This document shows, one piece after another, positions 7,269 through 14,306 of a stretch of DNA of 22,751 nt. A program made the position numbers and the translations under genes. The stretch is taken from IMG/VR virus record IMGVR_UViG_3300025401_000670, positions 1-22,751 of that record; one strand, given 5' to 3'. A model generated the notes under the pieces. It was not told the origin of the DNA. It was given only the letters and a program-made list of their open reading frames with translations, and did no database searches. The first letter of the stretch is position 1. Each line of letters opens with the position of its first letter. The DNA comes from a virus.

Positions 7269-8558
7269 TTAGGGTACTTTTACCTGCATGCCATTCTGAC
7301 TGCCAGTGTTGAATCCTAGTTTCTGAATGGTTAGGTTAGACTCAAATTCGTCGGGTGTTTGAGTATAAATGAAATTACCAGTAGTGCCATTTAAAAATAA
7401 AATACCCTGGAACTTATCATGTTTCTGATAGTAAGCATAGGCAAATCTTTTTAAATTTGGAATAAATGCATCAAAGTTTATTACACCCTGATCTGTAATA
7501 CTAGGGTTTACTACAGCCGCTACATCACTATCTGATGCTTCTAAGTATAGTGATTGAAAAATGGAAGTAATTGATGCTTTTACAAATGCTGCAACGTCTT
7601 TAGGTTTTGCACCTTGTTGTATTAAAGCAGGACCAAAGCCGCTCCAAAATGGATTTGTTGATCCTACACTGACTGCATCTTTACTAGCTATAATTTGTGA
7701 AGCGGTAGTTCCTGGTGCAATCTTAGCTCCACGTGCTTCAGCTACTGCTGTTGGATTTTCTTCCTCTGCTGTGTCTGCCTCTGGTTGAGGTGCAGCAGCC
7801 GGAACTGGTCTTCCAGTCCACTGTGGAGCAGTAGGTTTAGTATCAGGCTTAGTTGGATCAATAGCCTTTAATGGTTCTGATTTTTTCGTTGTCTTTGCTA
7901 ATTTAGTAGTCAGAGTTGAAATAAATTGGGCAGCAGATTTTCTTACTTGTGATATAGCTTGATTAGTAGTGCCGTATCCTCGCACACCTATAATACGGGC
8001 ACCGTTGCCTTTTACTTCAACTAGTCGACCGTTAATAATAAGGTCCCCAGCATCTTTACTAAGCATGATCTTTGGACTGGCAATCGCTAGGAAAAATTCT
8101 CCTTTGCCTTTATTAGTAGTAGTTTTTCCAGATTTAAATTTTCCAGAAATATTTAATAAATCACTTGAAACCTGTTGATACACTGTAGGATATTTTGTCT
8201 GTACAACATCATCTAAATTTTGCCAAACACCGGGAGTTAATAATTGTTTAATATTAATAATTCCCTTGGTTGCTAATTCCTGTGCGAATGCCATTTTATC
8301 ATCGAATGGTGCTTTTGCATCTATAATTGCACGAGATATAATAGTGTGGACTTGTTTTAGATCTTCATCTTTTGATAAAATGTTATCAATACCGCTACCG
8401 ATATCAATTTTTCTTATGTAAGAATAAATCTGATGTAACTCATCAATATCTAAAATATTAGGTATTTGCTGAATAATATGTTGTTGAACCGCGGCAACTC
8501 GAGGGTCAACACCTGGTTCTTTTTTTGATCGTTCTAGTAAAATGTCAATTACACGCAT
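7269..8558 (-). CDS. Phage protein with PD-(D/E)XK nuclease-like core
   Basis: A 429-aa protein. In the middle, G-K-G-E (151-154), then G-D-L-I-I-N-G-R-L-V-E-V-K-G (171-184), give Glu154, Asp172, Glu181 and Lys183: the helix-Glu plus D...ExK pattern of the PD-(D/E)XK nuclease fold. The N-terminal 150 residues are helical; a Pro/Ala-rich linker (about 230-270) leads to a C-terminal domain (about 285-429) without a recognised family. The start (MRVIDILLE) resembles N-termini common in virion-associated proteins of T4-like marine phages. A perfect late box lies 7 nt before the ATG and no SD is seen. It may be a packaged or late-expressed nuclease or a structural protein with a dead nuclease fold. 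Confidence 0.65.
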   Translation of the reverse strand: MRVIDILLERSKKEPGVDPRVAAVQQHIIQQIPNILDIDELHQIYSYIRKIDIGSGIDNILSKDEDLKQVHTIISRAIIDAKAPFDDKMAFAQELATKGIINIKQLLTPGVWQNLDDVVQTKYPTVYQQVSSDLLNISGKFKSGKTTTNKGKGEFFLAIASPKIMLSKDAGDLIINGRLVEVKGNGARIIGVRGYGTTNQAISQVRKSAAQFISTLTTKLAKTTKKSEPLKAIDPTKPDTKPTAPQWTGRPVPAAAPQPEADTAEEENPTAVAEARGAKIAPGTTASQIIASKDAVSVGSTNPFWSGFGPALIQQGAKPKDVAAFVKASITSIFQSLYLEASDSDVAAVVNPSITDQGVINFDAFIPNLKRFAYAYYQKHDKFQGILFLNGTTGNFIYTQTPDEFESNLTIQKLGFNTGSQNGMQVKVP

Positions 8559-8565
8559 AGTGTAA

Positions 8566-8573
8566 TATTTATA
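8566..8573 (-). promoter_or_regulatory. Perfect T4 late promoter box TATAAATA
   Basis: Exact match to the T4 late consensus on the minus strand, overlapping the stop codon of the bilin reductase (GTA TAA ATA) and 7 nt before the ATG of the nuclease-like gene. It indicates late transcription of that gene with almost no 5' leader. Confidence 0.7.
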
Positions 8574-9249
8574 CTATTTCTGGGAACAGGCAATCTTGTA
8601 TGAACACTTGTACATCTGCTTCGTTTAGGCCTAAACTAGCCATAACTTTAGGTGTATGCGGGTTACATTTCTGATTTAGGCAGTAGTAGTTTTGTGCTTC
8701 TGTAGTATCTACTGCTGTATTATTAGTTTCTGCCACAGTTTCTAGGTAATGGGCCAAAGTAGTGCGAGCCATGGACATAATTTGCTCTAATTCAGCTTCA
8801 TCCTGTACATTGCCCGCAGCCACCATACTAGGGCTGAATATGTTAGTAGCCCACTCGGGCAATGTTCTAGGTTTACGCCATTCTAACTTGCTAATTTCTT
8901 CAGCAAACCACGACATCATTGGATGATCGGGATCCCCAGCTTTTGAATAGTCATGGAAACAGCCAGTCATTTTGTTTTTACCAGCTACTACATCAAAGCC
9001 GTAAATTGGAGCAGGATTATGAGTATGTGGGAAGATGCAACAGTGCATCATCCAAAGTCCTTTAGTTTCTCTCGCATCCACCACGTCAACGTGAGCACGG
9101 CGATAGCGATCACTAGTCCATACCCTATTAATCCAGCCAGGTTGGTTAAAACGATCCATCCCAGGTTCGAAAATTTCAGTGCCTGTAAGATCAAAACTTT
9201 CTTCCAGCAAATGCTGTATTTCTATTAGTGTGTCCCAGACCTTACTCAT
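8569..9249 (-). CDS. Ferredoxin-dependent bilin reductase (PcyX/PcyA-like)
   Basis: A 226-aa protein of the PcyA/PebS/PcyX family: ESFDLTG, RYRRAHVDVVDARETKGLW, MMHCCIFPHTHNPAPIYGFD, VVAGKNKMTGCFHDYS, and the C-terminal NYYCLNQKCN motif. These enzymes reduce biliverdin with electrons from ferredoxin. Aligned to Synechocystis PcyA, His88 and Asp105 are kept (His69, Asp86), while Glu76 is Asp55; at the second Asp position important in PebS (the ND of the NDKT-type motif) this protein has Pro197 (NPHTP). These changes fit the phage PcyX group reported to form phycoerythrobilin (recollection), but the product cannot be proved here. Its start overlaps the heme oxygenase stop by 8 bp, so substrate production and use are translationally coupled. 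Confidence 0.92.
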   Translation of the reverse strand: MSKVWDTLIEIQHLLEESFDLTGTEIFEPGMDRFNQPGWINRVWTSDRYRRAHVDVVDARETKGLWMMHCCIFPHTHNPAPIYGFDVVAGKNKMTGCFHDYSKAGDPDHPMMSWFAEEISKLEWRKPRTLPEWATNIFSPSMVAAGNVQDEAELEQIMSMARTTLAHYLETVAETNNTAVDTTEAQNYYCLNQKCNPHTPKVMASLGLNEADVQVFIQDCLFPEIV

Positions 9250-9796
9250 CCTGATATTCTACAAGATCCATCATTTCTTTAAAAAAATCAGTAGCAAATT
9301 CAAAACAAATTTTAGCTTCATCGGCCATATCATCACTGATCTTTTCACGGACAGCAGCCTTGAGTGCTTCTGGATTTTCAAACTGATACATGCGTCCAGC
9401 ACCTGGAATTTTTTTGGCAATCATCTGTCCACCAGCAAGATCTCCCATGTGGCGCACATAGATATGTGCCATTAGTTTTTTTGGATCATGTTTAATACTC
9501 ATGATATGATCCATATAGCGTTTGACTACCGGTAGAATTTGTGGATCACCGTCTTTTTCATCATCCCACAATTCCATAAAGTCTGCAAGTATATGCGGTG
9601 CTCTGCGAATTTCAGGCATGCTGTTTAACAAACCATGCGGCATTGCGCATACTTCTAACAACTCATATTGTGGGTGTTGATTTTTTAAATATACCGCGTA
9701 GAGTTTAGGATTAATCGTTCCCGAAAATAAAATCTTTACAAACTCTTGACGTTCTGCATTCTGATGTGCTTCGTGGGTTAGGTCTCTTAAGCTCAT
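9242..9796 (-). CDS. ho1: Heme oxygenase
   Basis: A 184-aa protein, shorter than cyanobacterial HO1 (about 240 aa) but with the core intact. The proximal heme ligand is His11 (EAHQNAE), and the distal helix signature is MGDLAGGQ (117-124), preceded by AHIYVRH. The reaction opens heme to biliverdin, releasing Fe(II) and CO, using reduced ferredoxin. The next gene encodes the bilin reductase that consumes biliverdin. The start ATG overlaps the clpS stop in an ATGA. Besides bilin, released iron may matter in an iron-poor host; that is inference. Confidence 0.93.
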   Translation of the reverse strand: MSLRDLTHEAHQNAERQEFVKILFSGTINPKLYAVYLKNQHPQYELLEVCAMPHGLLNSMPEIRRAPHILADFMELWDDEKDGDPQILPVVKRYMDHIMSIKHDPKKLMAHIYVRHMGDLAGGQMIAKKIPGAGRMYQFENPEALKAAVREKISDDMADEAKICFEFATDFFKEMMDLVEYQDE

Positions 9797-10095
9797 TCTT
9801 CTTCCAATTTAATTTGTAAGGGGAAACCATTTGTTCGGGCAAGATTAGTTGCTTCTACTGCTTTGACTTCAGCGATTTCAAAACTATAAACACCTGCTAT
9901 TCCACTACCTTGCTCGTGAACTTGTAACATAATATCTCTAGCTGTAGATTCATTATGTTTAAAAACTTCAGTCAGTACCGATACTACAAATTCCATAGGA
10001 GTGCTATCATCATTCACAAGTATAACCTTCCAACGCTTTGGTTCTGTGATAATTACTTTAATTTTTTCATCTAATTGAATATCTGTACTTGACAT
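9793..10095 (-). CDS. clpS: ClpS adaptor for ClpAP protease
   Basis: A 100-aa protein, close to the usual ClpS length. The N-degron pocket residues are visible: Asn28-Asp29-Asp30 (VNDDSTPMEFVV), gatekeeper Met34, and His60 (LQVHEQG). GVYSFEIAEVKA matches the family core. ClpS delivers N-end-rule substrates to ClpA. In a phage it could redirect host proteolysis. It is first in a coupled unit clpS-ho-bilin reductase (4-bp overlap with ho). The SD is weak (AAAGAAAG); a strong stem-loop stands between hsp20 and this gene. Confidence 0.92.
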   Translation of the reverse strand: MSSTDIQLDEKIKVIITEPKRWKVILVNDDSTPMEFVVSVLTEVFKHNESTARDIMLQVHEQGSGIAGVYSFEIAEVKAVEATNLARTNGFPLQIKLEEE

Positions 10096-10115
10096 GATTG
10101 CTTTCTTTTAATGTT

Positions 10116-10133
10116 GGGGGAGTTGCCTCCCCC
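10116..10133 (-). promoter_or_regulatory. Perfect GC-rich stem-loop between hsp20 and clpS
   Basis: GGGGGAG GCAA CTCCCCC: a perfect 7-bp stem with a GNRA tetraloop, starting 6 nt after the hsp20 stop codon. No T-tract follows (AACATT), so termination would be inefficient. More likely roles are an mRNA stabiliser, a processing boundary or partial attenuation. GTTAAATA, two bases off the late box, lies just before it at 10140-10147. Confidence 0.7.
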
Positions 10134-10139
10134 GGTTGA

Positions 10140-10571
10140 TTATTTAACCTTAATGATACGAGGTTTTAATGCTTCTGGAACAATACGTTCGATATTAATA
10201 ATCAACATACCGTCCTTGACTTCTGCATCCTTAACTTCCATGTATTCAGCCAAAGTCCAATTCTGTTCAAAGTTACGGCTAGCTAAACCACGGTGCAAAT
10301 ATTCTTTGCTCTCGTCTGTAGTTTCAGCTTGTATACCACGAACAACTAATTGATCCTGATCTATTTCAACTGAGATTTCATCTTTGCTGAAACCTGCAAC
10401 TGCTACTTCGATAGCATAAGCACTATCACTATACTTCACAATGTTGTGTGGAGGATAGTTTCCGTTTACTTGTTGTAATCTTTGATTAAAGATTTGATCA
10501 AAGCCAACTAGAGCTCTGCTTAGATTAGCCAATTCGGCTGGTGTTACTGTTTTTAATTGCATTGTTGCCAT
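10140..10571 (-). CDS. hsp20: Small heat shock protein Hsp20 (IbpA-like)
   Basis: A 143-aa protein starting at ATG 10571, which has AAGGAG 7 nt upstream; an in-frame extension upstream lacks support. The alpha-crystallin domain runs from about residue 40: YPPHNIVKYSDSAYAIEVAV, EYLHRGLASRNFEQNWTLAEY, and the signature AEVKDGMLIINIER. The C-terminal PRIIKV supplies the I-x-I-type anchor. It holds unfolded proteins for DnaK/ClpB. Hsp20 is a common core gene of marine T4-like phages; having dnaK directly upstream is not. The leader contains a ROSE-like thermosensor candidate and its own promoter in the dnaK 3' end. Confidence 0.95.
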   Translation of the reverse strand: MATMQLKTVTPAELANLSRALVGFDQIFNQRLQQVNGNYPPHNIVKYSDSAYAIEVAVAGFSKDEISVEIDQDQLVVRGIQAETTDESKEYLHRGLASRNFEQNWTLAEYMEVKDAEVKDGMLIINIERIVPEALKPRIIKVK

Positions 10572-10627
10572 TTTTAATCTCCTTATAGTAAGCAAGAATG
10601 TGCAGGGCCCCGAAGGCACCCTACATT
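10572..10627 (-). promoter_or_regulatory. ROSE-like RNA thermometer candidate in the hsp20 leader
   Basis: Two adjacent hairpins. The first (10597-10627): AATGT-AGGG ... CC TTC GG ... CCCT-GC-ACATT. The second (10579-10596): CUU-G-CUU, loop ACUAU, AAG-GAG, in which the SD AAGGAG pairs with CUUGCUU leaving one bulged G (or a G-G pair). That is the hallmark of ROSE elements, in which UYGCU masks the SD and melts on warming. The spacing from SD to ATG is 7 nt. The dnaK leader has the same design and sequence. Confidence 0.6.
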
Positions 10628-10630
10628 TTT

Positions 10631-10659
10631 ATTATATTACTTCTCTTCTTTAGGGTCAA
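10631..10659 (-). promoter_or_regulatory. Sigma70-type promoter for hsp20 (TTGACC-17-TATAAT)
   Basis: -35 TTGACC (10654-10659) and a perfect -10 TATAAT (10631-10636) with 17-bp spacing on the minus strand, inside the 3' end and over the stop codon of dnaK. A start about 7 nt downstream would place the first leader hairpin at the very 5' end of the hsp20 message. Confidence 0.75.
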
Positions 10660-12547
10660 CCTCTGTAAAGCTCGCATCTACTGTTTGCTCAGCAGCCTGT
10701 GGTTGGGCTTCAGCTTGAGCTTTAGCCTGTTCAGCAGCCTGTTTTTTAGCAGTCAGTGGATTAGCAGCTTCAAAGAATGACTGTACAGCTTTTTGGATAG
10801 CCTCTACATCTTCACCGGCCATTGCAGTGTTAACAGCGTCAAGCGCGGTTTGGTATGCAGTCTTTTCCTCTTCAGTTAATTGATCTTGATATGCATCAAA
10901 ATCTTTCTTAACTGTATGTAGTGAAGCCTCAGCTTGATTACGTGCTTCAATCAATTCCTTGGCTTTCTTATCAGCTTCAGCATTTTCTTCAGCTTCTTGT
11001 ACCATGCGTTGGATTTCAGCATCAGTCAATCCTGAATCAGATTTGATAGTAATCTTGTTTTCTTTGCCAGTGTTTTTATCTCTGGCACTTACATTCAAGA
11101 TACCATTAGCATCTAGATCGAGTGTAACTTCAATCTGTGGCATGCCACGCATTGCAGGAGCAATACCTTCTAAGTTGAACTCGCCCAGTTGCTTATTATA
11201 CTTGTACAACTCACGCTCACCTTGTGCAACCTTAATGGTCACAGCTGGTTGATTGTCTTCTGCTGTTGAGAAAACTTGTGAGTGCTTAGTTGGGATAGTA
11301 GTGTTCTTAGGAATCAATTTGGTAAACACACCGCCCATTGTTTCAATACCCAATGTTAATGGTGTAACGTCTAACAACAATACGTCTGTCTTGTCGCCAG
11401 CTAGAACAGCACCTTGTACTGCGGCACCTGCGGCAACTGCTTCGTCTGGGTTAACGTCTTTACGTGGAGCCTTGCCAAACAGTTTCTCAACTGCTTCTTG
11501 TACTTTAGGCATACGTGTTTGACCACCAACTAGGATAACTTCATCGATATCACTAGCACTTACCTTAGCATCGGTCATAGCAATCTTACATGGCTCAATT
11601 GAACGTTGGATTAAGTCTTCAACCATTTGTTCAAACTTACTACGGGTAATAGTAATGTTCATGTGCTTTGGACCGCTTGCATCAGCAGTAACATATGGAA
11701 GATTTACTGTAGTCTGTTGTGTGCTTGACAGTTCAATCTTGGCTTTTTCAGCGGCATCTTTCAAACGCTGTAAAGCAAGCATATCATTTTTCAAATCAAT
11801 ACCGTTGTCTTTCTTAAACTCGTCGACTAGGTGATCCATGATACGTTGGTCAAAGTCTTCACCACCTAAGAATGTATCACCGTTTGTGCTTAATACTTCG
11901 ATCTGTTTATCGCCGTCGATATTTGCGATTTCAATGATCGATACGTCGAACGTACCACCACCAAGGTCGTAAACAGCAATTTTGCGATCTCTTTTATCAG
12001 CTTTATCAACGCCATAAGCAAGAGCTGCCGCAGTAGGCTCGTTAATAATACGGAGTACTTCCAAGCCGGCAATTTTACCAGCATCTTTAGTAGCTTGTCT
12101 TTGACTGTCATTGAAGTACGCTGGTACTGTAATGACTGCTTGTGTAACTGTTTCACCTAGATAATCCTCTGCTGTTTTTTTCATTTTACGAAGTACTTCA
12201 GCTGACACCTGTGGTGGAGCCAGTTTTTCGCCATTTGCTTCAATCCATGCATCGCCGTTGTCGGCTTTGACAATAGCGTATGGCATAAGGTCAATGTCTT
12301 TCTGTACTTCTTTTTCGTCAAATTTACGCCCAATCAAACGCTTGGCCGCATAGATTGTATTTTTTGGATTCGTGACTGCTTGACGTTTTGCTGTTGCACC
12401 AACTAAAATTTCTTTGTCAGTGTATGCAATGATTGACGGTGTTGTTCTAGCACCTTCGCTGTTTTCGATTACTTTTGCAATTCCATTTTCTAGGATTGCT
12501 ACGCAGCTATTTGTTGTACCCAAGTCGATACCGATGATTTTGCTCAT
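10637..12547 (-). CDS. dnaK: DnaK (Hsp70) chaperone, full length
   Basis: 636 aa from ATG 12547 (AAGGAG 6 nt upstream), the normal bacterial length. The N-terminal ATPase carries [51 protein letters not shown] and [12 protein letters not shown]; the linker [10 protein letters not shown] leads to the substrate domain ([23 protein letters not shown]) and helical lid. The C-terminus ([13 protein letters not shown]) resembles the usual VVDAEFEEV tail. Nothing is missing, and the sequence is canonical DnaK rather than HscA. It looks like a host-derived proteobacterial gene. No dnaJ or grpE is in the window, so it would need host co-chaperones. Full-length dnaK is uncommon in phages. The leader is ROSE-like. 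Confidence 0.97.
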   Translation of the reverse strand: MSKIIGIDLGTTNSCVAILENGIAKVIENSEGARTTPSIIAYTDKEILVGATAKRQAVTNPKNTIYAAKRLIGRKFDEKEVQKDIDLMPYAIVKADNGDAWIEANGEKLAPPQVSAEVLRKMKKTAEDYLGETVTQAVITVPAYFNDSQRQATKDAGKIAGLEVLRIINEPTAAALAYGVDKADKRDRKIAVYDLGGGTFDVSIIEIANIDGDKQIEVLSTNGDTFLGGEDFDQRIMDHLVDEFKKDNGIDLKNDMLALQRLKDAAEKAKIELSSTQQTTVNLPYVTADASGPKHMNITITRSKFEQMVEDLIQRSIEPCKIAMTDAKVSASDIDEVILVGGQTRMPKVQEAVEKLFGKAPRKDVNPDEAVAAGAAVQGAVLAGDKTDVLLLDVTPLTLGIETMGGVFTKLIPKNTTIPTKHSQVFSTAEDNQPAVTIKVAQGERELYKYNKQLGEFNLEGIAPAMRGMPQIEVTLDLDANGILNVSARDKNTGKENKITIKSDSGLTDAEIQRMVQEAEENAEADKKAKELIEARNQAEASLHTVKKDFDAYQDQLTEEEKTAYQTALDAVNTAMAGEDVEAIQKAVQSFFEAANPLTAKKQAAEQAKAQAEAQPQAAEQTVDASFTEVDPKEEK

Positions 12548-12609
12548 AATTTTCTCCTTATAATTAAGCAAGTAAATATGTACAGCCCTTACGGCGCTCT
12601 ACACATTTA
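12548..12609 (-). promoter_or_regulatory. ROSE-like RNA thermometer candidate in the dnaK leader
   Basis: First hairpin 12573-12609: outer stem TAAAT/ATTTA and TGTA/TACA, inner AGC/GCT and CC/GG, loop GTAA. Directly after it, 12554-12572: CUU-G-CUU, a 6-nt loop, then AAG-GAG, so the dnaK SD is paired opposite CUUGCUU with a bulged G. Sequence and order match the hsp20 leader (shared TTGCTTA, then TATAAGGAGA), which implies one regulatory element used twice. Confidence 0.6.
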
Positions 12610-12615
12610 TTTATC
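12608..12615 (-). promoter_or_regulatory. Late-type box GATAAATA before dnaK
   Basis: One mismatch to the T4 late consensus, between the MazG-like stop codon and the dnaK leader hairpin. Transcription from it would begin within the first arm of that hairpin. No good sigma70 promoter was seen for dnaK. Confidence 0.4.
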
Positions 12616-12900
12616 TCAGACATTCTCTAAATTCTTAATATTAGACCACTTTTTAAGCCTTTGGAATTTGGCAAGTTTTGCTGCCTGAATATTATCGTGG
12701 CCGATAATATCCATAGAATACAGAATATCTATCATGGCTAGTACATCACCAACTTCGTCTTCTAGGTGTTCTCTATTAGTTTTAGGTTTGCCCGGTTTAT
12801 AATTGTCCAATCCAAACCTACTAATTTTGCTAACTGCTTGAATCACTTCAGCACATTCTTCTTGCAATATATCTAATACTTCTTTAGTTTGACTGTCCAT
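12616..12900 (-). CDS. MazG-like nucleotide pyrophosphohydrolase
   Basis: 94 aa from ATG 12900 (AGAGG 7 nt upstream). The magnesium-binding motifs of the MazG/dUTPase-like all-alpha fold are visible: Glu14-Glu15-x-x-Glu18 (EECAEVIQA) and Glu49-x-x-Asp52 (DEVGDVLAMID). It would hydrolyse (d)NTPs or alarmone-like nucleotides to monophosphates. This is a short single-domain form, typical of phages. It overlaps the upstream 59-aa gene by 17 bp. Confidence 0.85.
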   Translation of the reverse strand: MDSQTKEVLDILQEECAEVIQAVSKISRFGLDNYKPGKPKTNREHLEDEVGDVLAMIDILYSMDIIGHDNIQAAKLAKFQRLKKWSNIKNLENV

Positions 12901-13063
12901 TTTGTGCCTCTTGTAAAATTTCAATTAATTGTGGAATAATTTTTTCATCTAACACTACACTATATCCTTTAGCTGACCCTGTATTAAGTTTAATTTTAAT
13001 AAGTGAATCTACGATGTCTACCCAACAGTAGACTTCTCCATCGGGTTTAGTTATTTCTCTCAT
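12884..13063 (-). CDS. 59-aa hypothetical protein
   Basis: Hand-read: ATG 13063 overlaps the exonuclease stop as ATGA, and TAA is at 12884-12886, 17 bp inside the MazG-like gene. The product starts MREITKPDGEVYCWVDIVDS and ends LIEILQEAQNGQSN, with a likely small alpha/beta fold and no signal peptide. Position and overlaps on both sides make it a real, co-translated gene. The family is not recognised. Confidence 0.7.
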   Translation of the reverse strand: MREITKPDGEVYCWVDIVDSLIKIKLNTGSAKGYSVVLDEKIIPQLIEILQEAQNGQSN

Positions 13064-13641
13064 CTTTGGTTTATAAATGGTTGTAGCATTTTGCCTTCGT
13101 ATGTAGTGCTAGTACGAAGTGTATTGTAGACATTCTGAATGCCTACTGCCTGGTTCCATGCATCTTCTAATGCATGGTGGGCCGTTACAGGTGGACGTTT
13201 AGGATCGATGCCTAGGTCAAAGGCTGTGCGAACATCTCTGACTTCCCAAAACTTCCAAGGAATTGCCTTGTTAATTTTACGGAACACATGCTCGCAAATG
13301 ATAATATCAAAACATGCACCATTTGCCCATACACGCTTGGCACCCCAACAAAATTTATACAGTTGATTAAATGCATCAACGATATCAATCCTTCCATCTG
13401 GGTCAAAGGCAGCTTCCTGTGCCTCCTTGCTTTGATTAGCCCACCAGGCGATTGTATCATCACTAGTGGTTAATCCAATTCGATCACAACTATCTATATC
13501 TACCTTGACATAAAAACTTTCCATTGCTGGCTCTTTTAATTCAGCACCGAATGGGTCAAATTTTACTGCGCCAATTGTAAGAATAGTAGCGTCTGGAGTT
13601 GTATTTAGAGTCTCCAAATCTATCATAATGTCTGTTAGCAT
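13060..13641 (-). CDS. DexA-like DEDDh 3'-5' exonuclease
   Basis: 193 aa. Exo motifs: Asp8 and Glu10 (MIDLETL), Asp112 (NGACFDIIICEHV), and His155 to Asp160 (HHALEDAWNQA). VRDVRTAFDLG resembles T4 DexA and Rv2179c-like exonucleases, which digest single-stranded DNA or RNA ends. A consensus sigma70 promoter ends only 6 nt before the ATG, and no SD is seen, so the message may be leaderless; Met6 is an alternative start. Confidence 0.88.
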   Translation of the reverse strand: MLTDIMIDLETLNTTPDATILTIGAVKFDPFGAELKEPAMESFYVKVDIDSCDRIGLTTSDDTIAWWANQSKEAQEAAFDPDGRIDIVDAFNQLYKFCWGAKRVWANGACFDIIICEHVFRKINKAIPWKFWEVRDVRTAFDLGIDPKRPPVTAHHALEDAWNQAVGIQNVYNTLRTSTTYEGKMLQPFINQR

Positions 13642-13647
13642 ACAGTT

Positions 13648-13677
13648 ATTATAACAGATTTAAATTGACATGTCAAT
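13648..13677 (-). promoter_or_regulatory. Consensus sigma70 promoter with 14-bp palindrome over the -35
   Basis: TTGACA (13671-13676), 17 bp, TATAAT (13648-13653): an exact consensus on the minus strand. The -35 hexamer is part of a perfect palindrome, ATTGACATGTCAAT (13664-13677), which also contains the bS21 stop codon. A dimeric regulator bound there would block RNA polymerase. Expected to be an early phage promoter. Confidence 0.8.
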
Positions 13678-13906
13678 ACATTTTTTTAGGAAGTTGTTGA
13701 TCGCGGAGTTTTTTCTTCCAACGAGCTTTAGCCGCACCCTTTTTGCGTTTGCGTTCTGTGGTGGGTTTTTCGTAGGTTTCTTTTTGGCGGAGATCGTCCA
13801 ATTTACCAGAATCTTCAATTTTACGTTTGAAACGACGTAGGGCCTGATTGATATTTTCACCGTCTTTAACGGTAATACCAGTTCCTCTACTCTTCTGATG
13901 CATCAT
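13673..13906 (-). CDS. rpsU: Ribosomal protein bS21 homologue
   Basis: 77 aa. Core [20 protein letters not shown] and the signature [12 protein letters not shown] are diagnostic for bS21; the tail ends LPKKMY, as in betaproteobacterial bS21. bS21 sits near the anti-SD on the 30S subunit and can be exchanged, so a phage copy could bias initiation to phage mRNAs. bS21 is among the ribosomal proteins most often found in aquatic phages (recollection). The start overlaps the upstream gene by 20 bp, with AAGAGGAAG upstream. ATG 13903 is an alternative start. Confidence 0.93.
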   Translation of the reverse strand: MMHQKSRGTGITVKDGENINQALRRFKRKIEDSGKLDDLRQKETYEKPTTERKRKKGAAKARWKKKLRDQQLPKKMY

Positions 13907-14306
13907 CTTGGTTATCTTCCTCTTGCTGATTCTTTAATTGTTCTACAATCAAGTCTAAATTATATATCCGATTTTTACTAATTAAGTGGTACGGAGTGAG
14001 TTCATCACCGGTAATATAATGAGTATTTGGTGCAGACAGCAACAAAGTAATGAATTTTTGGGTAATAGGATCACAATTATCAACATCGACGATTACACAA
14101 TCTACCTGTTGAGCAACACTGAGCATCCAGCTGATATCCGAATCATCTTGATCAAAAATAAACACATTAAGATCTTCTATGCTTTGGCTAAGAATTGTCT
14201 GAAACTGTTCTTTAACTAATTGGCTTGGTTTTATCAAAAGATATGCCAAGTTCATGTTGAACAATCTATCAGGCGGTGTTATTAGAGTTATTTTTCCTAA
14301 GTTCAT
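13887..14306 (-). CDS. 139-aa protein conserved in marine T4-like phages, unknown
   Basis: Start ATG 14306 (GAAGAG 8 nt upstream); a TTG further upstream is less likely. It begins [17 protein letters not shown] and ends in a very acidic tail ([13 protein letters not shown]). The middle has a Rossmann-like alternation ([20 protein letters not shown]). I recall similar proteins beside bS21 or in core regions of T4-like cyanophages but know no function. It overlaps bS21 downstream and the -1 frame extension upstream. Confidence 0.75.
   Translation of the reverse strand: MNLGKITLITPPDRLFNMNLAYLLIKPSQLVKEQFQTILSQSIEDLNVFIFDQDDSDISWMLSVAQQVDCVIVDVDNCDPITQKFITLLLSAPNTHYITGDELTPYHLISKNRIYNLDLIVEQLKNQQEEDNQDDASEE

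Noticed and set aside
10579-10596. TTGCTTA before hsp20 (and dnaK) as a T4 MotA middle-promoter box
   Set aside because: The following TATAA is only 1-2 nt away instead of about 12, and the motif is better explained by pairing with the SD.
10597-12609. Leader hairpins of hsp20 and dnaK as Rho-independent terminators
   Set aside because: No T-tract follows either stem, and both are directly joined to the SD hairpin of the next gene.
13660-13860. Alternative 66-codon minus-strand frame over bS21
   Set aside because: Shadow of bS21, which has the family signature.
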